DNA from: a virus
Virus record (IMG/VR): IMGVR_UViG_3300026382_000175
Span: 1-64,000 of that record
Strand: one strand, 5' to 3'
DNA: 64,000 bases
The translations under genes and the position numbers were made by a program. A model generated the notes under the pieces. The model ran no database searches. It saw only the letters and a program-made list of their open reading frames with translations, and had not been told where the DNA came from. Shown here piece by piece: positions 57,827-64,000 of this stretch; the stretch's first letter is position 1, and each line of letters starts with the position of its first letter.

Positions 57827-60800
57827 ATGAACTCCAGATGTGAAATCTGTAAACTTTATAAGCAATGCAAGACTCACTTTGTTAAGCCCAGAGGTAATTT
57901 AGAAAATCCTAATATTATAATAGTAGGAGAAGCCCCTGGGTGTGTTTCTGGAGACACATTAATAGAAGTTGCTTTTAGGGATGTATCCAAATATCCAAAA
58001 GGAATACCTATAAGAGAGTTAGTGGGGAAGAAGGACTTTTATGTCTATTCTTATGATATTGAAAAAGATAGACTGGTTCTTGGGAAAGTTAAGAAGGTAT
58101 GGAAGACTGGAACGAAAATGACTTACAAGGTTACTTATAAGTGGAAAGCTGCTACTCAAGACGGTGAGGTGAAATGGTTTGAAGATTCTATTATTGTAAC
58201 TTCTAATCATAAGTTCTTACTTAAAAAAGCTAAACCAAAAGATCCGTTTAAAGGTATTAATACAAATGTGGAATATGAATACCTTTCTATTGATGAAGGG
58301 TTAACCGTAGGACATAGTATAATGCCATTCTACAGACGCTTTTATAGTGAAAGAGATAAGCGATACACTTTTATAGGTGTATCACATGACACTATGCAAC
58401 CAGAACATAAGTTCTTAATGGAGTTTTTAACTGGAAAAGATTTAGGAGGAAGAAAGTATAATGTCCATCATAAAGATGGAAATGGTTTGAATAATACTTT
58501 GGAAAATCTTGAAGTTCTTACTGTAGCTGAACATGCAAGGATTCACAAGTTAGAATCTAACCCTATGCACGACCCTGTTGTAAGAGAAAAACATAGGCAA
58601 GTTCTTTCTTCCAAAGAGTATAGGGAAAATATGAGTAGAATTATGAAAGAAAAGTTGAGGTCAGATAAAGAATTATATGAAAGAAGAGTAAAGCAACTTT
58701 TAGAAGCAGGTAAGAAAACAAGATTTAAGAAAGGTGAACTTGATCCTGTTAATTACTATAAAAGACTTCTTTCTTATGTGAGAAAAGGTAAGAGAACTCT
58801 AGAATGGGTAGAAGAGAGATTCAAATCTAAGTTTCCAGATTTACCATTTCCACCCATAGATAACCATATTATTGTTTCTATTGAACCTTATGGAGTGATA
58901 GATGTTTACGATATGGAAGTAGAAAAGTATCATAATTTTGTAGCTAATGGAATTATTATTCATAATTCCACTGAAGATAAGCAAGGGAAACCTTTTGTAG
59001 GTAAATCAGGTAAATTATTAGAAGAAGTATTTAGGCTCTTCAATAAGAAATTTGAAGAAGTTTGCTACATAACTAATGTAGTTAAGTGTTGTCCTTATGC
59101 AGACCTTTTTAATCCTAGTAAAGGAGTTAGGCCTCCTACTGATAAGGAAATAGAATGTTGCCTTCCTTTTCTGTTAGAAGAACTAGAAAAGTTTAAGGGT
59201 AAAGATGTCGTTATAATGCCTTTAGGTAATACTGCTTTGAAAGGATTAGGTATAAAAGGTAAGATTTCTGAGTTAGCTGGTAAAGAACTAAAGTGGAATG
59301 GGTTTAAGGTTATTCCTAACTTTCATCCTGCTTCTATTTTAAGGAACCCTAAGTGGAAGCAAAAGTTTATATCAGTATTTGGTAAAGTACTAGACAATAG
59401 GCAAGTGGAGTGGGAGAATTTAATTAAACCTTTACAACCTAAAGAAGCTATCAACTTTTTACAGAAGAAACTTGAGGAGAAACCTGAATGGTTTTGTTTT
59501 GATATAGAAACAGATGGACTTAATCCATTTAAAAATAGAATAATTATGCTTACTTTTTCATTTCCAAATGACCCTTATGGTTATGTAGTTCCTTTATATC
59601 AAAAAGACCCTTTACCAGGAGATAATTATGATGTTTTTAATGTTGTAGTAGATAATATTTCTAAGCAAAAGGTATTACAACTTACAAAACAGTTATTAGA
59701 AACTATTCCTGTTATTGGGCATAACATTAAATTTGATTTAAAATTTATGGTAACTAAAACAGGTTTGGATTTATCCAAAGTTAAAGTAAAAGACGACACA
59801 TTATTTTTAGCTCATTTTGTATTTAACAAGGTTCAACTTGGAGAGACTTTACAACTTAAAGACATAGCTGTTAAGGTATTAGGTTTAGATGGTAGATGGG
59901 ATGAAGAAGTTAAGGAATATTTAAAGTCAAGGTATCGTCTAAGGAAAGATAGACATTATGGAAATATTCCAACTTCTTTACTAATTAAGTATGCTGGATT
60001 TGATATTCTCTTTACTAAAGAGATTTATTTAGTGCTTTCTGAGAGAGTTAAAGTATTTAACTGTGACGAGATTAGGGAAGCTCTTAATAAGGCTACAATT
60101 ATGATAGCTGAATCTGAAATAAAAGGAGTTAAGGTAGATAAACAAGTTAGAGATTTTCTTGACTATAAATATCAGTCTGAAATAGAAAGAGCTGAAAAAG
60201 AGTTACAGGAATTACCTAAAATTAAGAAATGGAAAGAACTAAGAAAAGTATCTTGGTTTAATCCTTCTTCTCAAAAACATCAAAAGGAGGTAGCATTTAA
60301 AGTCTACCAATTACCTGTAGTAGAAACAACTCAAAAAGGACAGCCTTCTTTAGGTAAGAATGCTATTAACATATATTTCTCCTCTCTTCCAGAAGGTTCA
60401 GAAGAAAAACGATTTATAGAATTGTTTTACAGAATAAAACTTTTCAAAAAATTAAAGTCAACCTACATAGATGGATTTATAAGTAGTATAGACGACCTAG
60501 GGATGTATCATCCTGAATTCAACATAGCAGGAACAATAACAGGTAGATGGTCATCAGGATGGCATACTGTTGCATCAAAGTCCGACATTAAGAGAATGTT
60601 TGTTAGTAGGTGGAAAGATAAAGGAGGACTTATAGTTAGCTTTGATTATTCTCAGTTAGAGGTTAGAATTGCCTCAAGTCTTTCCAATGAAACTAAACTC
60701 ATAGAAGCTTATAAGCAAGGGATAGATGTTCATAAAAGAACTGCTTCTATGATATTTAATAAGCCTATGGAAGAGATTACTAAGCAAGAGAGGAAGATTG

Positions 60801-61540
60801 CTAAAACTGTTGTGTTTGGAATTCTTTATGGTAAAACAGCTAAGTCCTTAGCTGAGGATTTTAACATTAGCTTAGAGGAAGCTCAGCAATGGATGGATAA
60901 TCTATTTGGAGGTTACTCCAATCTTAGAAAGTGGATAGAGAATCAGCACAGGTTTGTTTTACAAAATGGTTTTGTTGTAACAGCATTCAATAGAATTATT
61001 CCAGTTCCAATGGCTTTTGAATCTGATAAGTGGAAGAAAGAGGAAGCTAAGCGTAAAGCTGTTAACTATCCTGTTCAATCCTCAGCTTCTGATTTAACTA
61101 CTACAAGTGCAGTTAGACTTTGGGAGAATATGAAAAAATTAAATCTGAAGTCTGTTCTTATAGGAACTGTTCACGATGCTATTGTTATAGATGTTTACCT
61201 TGGAGAGTTAATTACAGTTTTTAACCTTGTGATTAAAAATGCTGAAATAATACCTATGAAAAAATATGAGTGGTTAACTTGTCCTATTAGGATAGATGCT
61301 ACTATGGGAGATGGAAGCTGGTTTGGAGGAATAGAATGGGAAAGAAAAGTAGTTACTCCAGATTACCTTGAATTAGAAGGAACAGGATTTGTAAGAGATT
61401 TACTGATGTTTAAACAGTTAATGGAAATGAGTTATAATTTTGAATATGAAAAGATAGGTGAAGAAGAATTTAATGAACCCAGTCTTGATCAGTTTATTTA
61501 CTCCCCTAAGAAAGAAGTATGGAGGGTTAAAATTTGGTAG
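57827..61540 (+). CDS. UDG-(intein)-3'-5' exonuclease-family A DNA polymerase fusion
   Basis: This 1,237-residue precursor becomes about 895 after splicing. UDG family 4 part (residues 1-38 and 381-545): CEICKLYKQC, GEAPG then STEDKQGKPFVG, TNVVKCCP, FHPASILR, with Fe-S cysteines. The intein occupies 39-380. Exonuclease: CFDIETDGL (about 560), IGHNIKFDLKF, YAGFDILFT. Polymerase: motif A DYSQLEVRIA (about 939), motif B RKIAKTVVFGILYGK (about 995), motif C TVHDAIVIDV (about 1115). The 5' nuclease domain is absent; it is the separate gene at 54905. UDG-like N-termini are known in SPO1-type phage polymerases, but here the UDG residues look complete, so uracil could be removed or read by the polymerase itself. 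Confidence 0.92.
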   Translation: MNSRCEICKLYKQCKTHFVKPRGNLENPNIIIVGEAPGCVSGDTLIEVAFRDVSKYPKGIPIRELVGKKDFYVYSYDIEKDRLVLGKVKKVWKTGTKMTYKVTYKWKAATQDGEVKWFEDSIIVTSNHKFLLKKAKPKDPFKGINTNVEYEYLSIDEGLTVGHSIMPFYRRFYSERDKRYTFIGVSHDTMQPEHKFLMEFLTGKDLGGRKYNVHHKDGNGLNNTLENLEVLTVAEHARIHKLESNPMHDPVVREKHRQVLSSKEYRENMSRIMKEKLRSDKELYERRVKQLLEAGKKTRFKKGELDPVNYYKRLLSYVRKGKRTLEWVEERFKSKFPDLPFPPIDNHIIVSIEPYGVIDVYDMEVEKYHNFVANGIIIHNSTEDKQGKPFVGKSGKLLEEVFRLFNKKFEEVCYITNVVKCCPYADLFNPSKGVRPPTDKEIECCLPFLLEELEKFKGKDVVIMPLGNTALKGLGIKGKISELAGKELKWNGFKVIPNFHPASILRNPKWKQKFISVFGKVLDNRQVEWENLIKPLQPKEAINFLQKKLEEKPEWFCFDIETDGLNPFKNRIIMLTFSFPNDPYGYVVPLYQKDPLPGDNYDVFNVVVDNISKQKVLQLTKQLLETIPVIGHNIKFDLKFMVTKTGLDLSKVKVKDDTLFLAHFVFNKVQLGETLQLKDIAVKVLGLDGRWDEEVKEYLKSRYRLRKDRHYGNIPTSLLIKYAGFDILFTKEIYLVLSERVKVFNCDEIREALNKATIMIAESEIKGVKVDKQVRDFLDYKYQSEIERAEKELQELPKIKKWKELRKVSWFNPSSQKHQKEVAFKVYQLPVVETTQKGQPSLGKNAINIYFSSLPEGSEEKRFIELFYRIKLFKKLKSTYIDGFISSIDDLGMYHPEFNIAGTITGRWSSGWHTVASKSDIKRMFVSRWKDKGGLIVSFDYSQLEVRIASSLSNETKLIEAYKQGIDVHKRTASMIFNKPMEEITKQERKIAKTVVFGILYGKTAKSLAEDFNISLEEAQQWMDNLFGGYSNLRKWIENQHRFVLQNGFVVTAFNRIIPVPMAFESDKWKKEEAKRKAVNYPVQSSASDLTTTSAVRLWENMKKLNLKSVLIGTVHDAIVIDVYLGELITVFNLVIKNAEIIPMKKYEWLTCPIRIDATMGDGSWFGGIEWERKVVTPDYLELEGTGFVRDLLMFKQLMEMSYNFEYEKIGEEEFNEPSLDQFIYSPKKEVWRVKIW
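57941..58966 (+). mobile_element. Intein with HNH homing endonuclease in the UDG active-site loop
   Basis: The intein is 342 residues. Splice block A: Cys 39 in CVSGDTLI. Block B: IIVTSNHKFLL (TxxH type). Blocks F/G: VIDVYDMEVEKYHNFVANG then IIHN before Ser 381 of the extein. The endonuclease is HNH: NVHHKDGNGLNNTLENLEV and AEHARIHK near residues 210-245. Removing it restores GEAPG-STEDKQGKPFVG, an exact UDG motif. All splicing residues look intact, so it should splice. Confidence 0.93.
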
Positions 61541-61576
61541 TAGGTAGGAAATTTACCTACTTTGTAAGAAAACCAC

Positions 61577-61604
61577 TTGCCTTCTCTTGAAAAAGGCCTA
61601 TAAT
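61577..61604 (+). promoter_or_regulatory. Host sigma-70-type promoter before the sigma-like gene
   Basis: TTGCCT, 16 bases, TATAAT, ending about 36 bases before ATG 61641. This is the best standard bacterial promoter seen in the window, so this gene is likely transcribed by host polymerase independent of the phage motif. Confidence 0.6.
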
Positions 61605-61640
61605 TATAGATAAGGAAACAAAACTGGTCAGGGAGGAGAG

Positions 61641-62291
61641 ATGAGAAAGGTAGAAAGGTTTGAAAACTCAGAGTTAAACTCACTCCAAGCAATTATCTAC
61701 AAATTCTTACAGAGGAAACCTGAAAACTTAGACTTTGATGAACTTTATCAGGAACTTTTCCTTAAAGGGTTAGAGTTATTAAAAGACCCAAAAGTTCAAA
61801 CTCTTAATGAGACTGAGAAGTGGAAGTATATCAAAACTGCTTTACATAACCACATAAAAGACCTTTTAAATGCTCAACCTAAAGAAGTACCTCTTTCAGA
61901 AGTAGTAGAACCTGAAAGTCAACTTTCCTTTATAGAACAAGTATTATCGCCCTATACTAATGTTAGCAAGTCTCCAATTCCAGTGGTTAAATTTATTAAT
62001 CCAGAAACCTATGCTATTGGTAAGGAATTGATTGATAAAATAATGGCTTGGGCTGAAACTCAAGATGAAGGGACAAGAATTTTCTTTGAAGAGTATTTTA
62101 ATCCAAGTCCTGAAGTGTTAGAGTATATGGAAAAACAAACTAATAAGGGAACTTGGAAAAATAGGAAGTTTGAACCTCTATTCTTAGCAAAGGTGTTAAC
62201 TGAAATAGGTAAGTGGAAGTATAAAGATGGTAGAGATAAGTGGTTGAAAATAAAAAGAAAAATGATTAGGGATTTAGGGTTGGCTTTTTAG
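61641..62291 (+). CDS. Sigma-factor-like protein (gp55-like candidate)
   Basis: This is a 216-residue protein. FDELYQELFLKGLELLKDP then KWKYIKTALHNHIKDLL resembles the region 2 helices of sigma-70 proteins (core binding and -10 recognition). The C-terminal half is helical and basic (KWLKIKRKMIRDLGL) without a clear region 4. Size and position next to gp47/gp46 match T4 gp55, the late sigma. It has its own promoter and a strong terminator, i.e. a single-gene transcript. The role as late sigma is inference. Confidence 0.55.
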   Translation: MRKVERFENSELNSLQAIIYKFLQRKPENLDFDELYQELFLKGLELLKDPKVQTLNETEKWKYIKTALHNHIKDLLNAQPKEVPLSEVVEPESQLSFIEQVLSPYTNVSKSPIPVVKFINPETYAIGKELIDKIMAWAETQDEGTRIFFEEYFNPSPEVLEYMEKQTNKGTWKNRKFEPLFLAKVLTEIGKWKYKDGRDKWLKIKRKMIRDLGLAF

Positions 62292-62307
62292 CCAACCCTA
62301 AATTTTT
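62273..62307 (+). terminator. Intrinsic terminator after the sigma-like gene
   Basis: A 12-bp stem TTTAGGGTTGGC / GCCAACCCTAAA with a 6-base loop followed by TTTTT. It overlaps the end of the gene. It is the clearest Rho-independent terminator of the window. Confidence 0.9.
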
Positions 62308-62341
62308 CAGTATTTCTTATTTTTCTAGAAGGAGGTTTAAA

Positions 62342-63301
62342 ATGAAAATTCTTTATTACTCTGATATTCATTTTAGGGAAAAAGGGTCATTTATTCCTTG
62401 GAACAGGCAAGAGAATCGCTTCACAAAGGAGTTAAATCGTATCTTAAATTCAATGTACTGGTTATCAGAGATTGTAGAGGTTGAAAAACCTGATTTATTA
62501 CTTTGCTTAGGAGATATATTCAACAATTTGGTAATCCAATCATCCTCTACACTTGATGCTTCTGGTTTAGCGTTTTCTCAGCTAAAGAAAACTTGTAAAA
62601 GGTTAGGTATAGAGCATTGGCTTATTCCAGGAAATCACGACTATTACGGTAGGTATAACAATGCTATCTACTCTATCAGAGTGTTAGAAGGATTCTTTGA
62701 TAGGGTTTTTTATGAACCTGTTTATGAGGATAATACTTTATACTTACCTTACTTTACAGATGAAACTAAAGCCTACGAGGAAATCTTATTAAGAGAACCT
62801 AAGAAAGTTATAACTCACTTAACTTTTAATGGAGCTGATGTAGGTAAGGTTAGAATACAAGGGTTAGCTTTGCCTAAAGGAGTTAAAGCTATTTCTGGTC
62901 ATGTCCACATTCCTCAAGAAACGCCTGAATTTCTCTATATAGGAAGTTTAGTTCAATTGAGTTGGGTAGAAGGTACTAAGCATGGTGTTTATGTAGAGGA
63001 GAAAGGGAAGTTTAGATTTATCCAAAATCCAGTTGGTAAGCAAATTGTTAAGATTAGCAAGTTGGAAGAAATAGATAAGTATGATAAGGATAATACTGGA
63101 TTTATCTTAGAGGCTACTCAACTCCCAGACAAGTTGCCTAGTGGAGTAGATATTCAGGTTAAGATAGTAAAGCAGGCTAATAAGGAAGTACCAGTTGAAT
63201 ATGAGTTAGATAGTTTCCAATCTCCTATTGAGCTGTTAGAACAAGAAGTGAAGGGAGTTTATCCTGATAAGGTTAAGCTATTGAAGGAACTGCTTAAGTG
63301 A
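62342..63301 (+). CDS. gp47/SbcD/Mre11-like nuclease subunit
   Basis: This is a 319-residue protein with phosphoesterase motifs YYSDIHFRE (DxH), LLLCLGDIFN (GD), WLIPGNHDYYG (GNHD), VITHLTFNG and ISGHVHIPQE (GHxH). It forms the end-processing complex with the Rad50-like gene downstream, with the DUF29-like gene in between. It supplies ends for UvsX-driven replication. Its length is close to T4 gp47 (339). Confidence 0.88.
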   Translation: MKILYYSDIHFREKGSFIPWNRQENRFTKELNRILNSMYWLSEIVEVEKPDLLLCLGDIFNNLVIQSSSTLDASGLAFSQLKKTCKRLGIEHWLIPGNHDYYGRYNNAIYSIRVLEGFFDRVFYEPVYEDNTLYLPYFTDETKAYEEILLREPKKVITHLTFNGADVGKVRIQGLALPKGVKAISGHVHIPQETPEFLYIGSLVQLSWVEGTKHGVYVEEKGKFRFIQNPVGKQIVKISKLEEIDKYDKDNTGFILEATQLPDKLPSGVDIQVKIVKQANKEVPVEYELDSFQSPIELLEQEVKGVYPDKVKLLKELLK

Positions 63302-63311
63302 GAGGTAAGTT

Positions 63312-63794
63312 ATGAAGAGACTAGTAGAGGAATTAATGGAGTTAATTCAAGAGTTAGCTTATAGGGATAAGAAAGAAGTTGAAACTAGATTAACTGACCA
63401 GTTTAGACCTTTAGTAGAACATCTAACCAAAATTTATCTTTACAGAGATAACTATAATCTTAATGGTTGGTTAAGAACTGTTAAGAACATCGTGGGTAGG
63501 ATGATTGATATAGTATTCCTATCCAATGTTAAGATTACTACCAACAGGTTAAAGAAGTGGTTCTATTTCAACAAAATAGATGAGTACTTAGATATTGTTT
63601 TGGATATAGTGAAGAGTGATGTTGATGAATTACCTCTTGCTAGCGATGATTATACTGTTAAGTGTTTTGTTAAAAGAAGGCTTGAAGAAGTGTTTGAAAT
63701 CTTGGAGAAAAGAGACATCAATAAGTTAGAGAAGCTGATTGAAACTATTAAGTCTGATGTTCGCAATTTTAACTACGATTGTTCTGAGAGGTAG
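63312..63794 (+). CDS. DUF29-like protein, paralogue 3
   Basis: This is a 160-residue protein (LVEHLTKIYLYRDNYN, WLRTVKNIVGRMID, RLKKWFYFNKIDEY). It matches paralogues 1 and 2 in the LVEHL.K.YLY, KW.... and C-terminal segments. It separates the gp47-like and gp46-like genes by only a few bases, so it may act with them. Confidence 0.65.
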   Translation: MKRLVEELMELIQELAYRDKKEVETRLTDQFRPLVEHLTKIYLYRDNYNLNGWLRTVKNIVGRMIDIVFLSNVKITTNRLKKWFYFNKIDEYLDIVLDIVKSDVDELPLASDDYTVKCFVKRRLEEVFEILEKRDINKLEKLIETIKSDVRNFNYDCSER

Positions 63795-63797
63795 ATA

Positions 63798-64000
63798 ATG
63801 ATTAGGTTTCAAAGTTACCACATAGAAAACTTCCAATCTATCAAGGAACTCTCTGTTAATCTTGATACCAACAAAGTTTACTGTGTAGTAGGTAAGAATG
63901 GTTCAGGCAAGTCTTCTATGTTTGAAGGCTTAATTTGGATTCTCTATGGTAAAGCTAGAACCAATAACTTTATTAGACAAGGTTCAGCTTACTGTTGTGG
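63798..64000 (+). CDS. gp46/SbcC/Rad50-like ATPase (5' end only)
   Basis: The frame starts at ATG 63798 and runs off the window after 67 codons. It opens FQSYHIENFQSIKELSVNLD and has the P-loop GKNGSGKSSMFEGLIWILYG, the SMC/Rad50 N-terminal pattern. The order gp47-like then gp46-like supports the call. Confidence 0.88.
   Translation, partial: MIRFQSYHIENFQSIKELSVNLDTNKVYCVVGKNGSGKSSMFEGLIWILYGKARTNNFIRQGSAYCC

Overview
This window is part of the genome of a large, AT-rich, contractile-tailed double-stranded DNA phage with T4-like logic. No host chromosome genes, rRNA or tRNA are seen. Both ends cut through genes: a tail-fibre gene on the left and an Rad50/gp46-like gene on the right. The host cannot be proven from the sequence. 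Several features fit a thermophilic, Aquificales-like bacterium: lysine/glutamate-rich proteins, AGA/AGG arginine codons with very few CpG dinucleotides, three DUF29-like proteins, ThyX, a family-4 (Fe-S) uracil-DNA glycosylase fused to a family A polymerase, and an AEP primase. That host guess is inference.

Layout. From about 1 to 40,037 nearly everything is on the minus strand. In the direction of transcription (right to left) this block holds: precursor-metabolism genes (small zinc/Sm-like proteins, ThyX, NrdA, NrdB), a resolvase-like nuclease, then the packaging and head genes (terminase, phosphoesterase, portal, adaptor-like proteins, a protease-like cluster, prohead protease with nested scaffold, major capsid protein, a ferredoxin). 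The tail genes follow: sheath, two tube-like proteins, a frameshifted chaperone pair, a tape measure with a lysozyme domain, the baseplate hub, spike, gp25 and gp6, and the fibres. From 40,285 to the right end nearly everything is on the plus strand and is replication and recombination: AEP primase-polymerase, gp32-like SSB, UvsX/RecA, UvsW-like helicase, CHC2/TOPRIM primase, dUTPase, 5'-3' exonuclease, DnaB-like helicase, the UDG-intein-exonuclease-PolA fusion, a sigma-like protein, and gp47/gp46.

Control. A two-box motif (CCTGAAATTCTA, 10 bases, GTTTAGTTTA) occurs eight times at nearly fixed distance upstream of genes: three tandem leftward copies and one rightward copy in the divergent region 40,037-40,285, and four rightward copies before replication genes. 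It looks like a phage-specific promoter. The long non-coding stretch 41,640-42,377 carries C-run repeats and is the best candidate for an origin or control region. A 69-bp two-palindrome element occurs once in the head/tail block and once in the replication block. Clear intrinsic terminators follow the major capsid gene and the sigma-like gene.

Less usual items: the UDG-PolA fusion split by an HNH intein; a two-cluster ferredoxin beside the capsid gene; a three-way-junction RNA fold just upstream of terminase; a LAGLIDADG gene, broken by one base in a T7 run, that duplicated the end of its neighbour; an internal ribosome site for the scaffold; a C CCT TTG frameshift site; and repeats flanking the lysozyme domain of the tape measure that recur in the primase-polymerase region.
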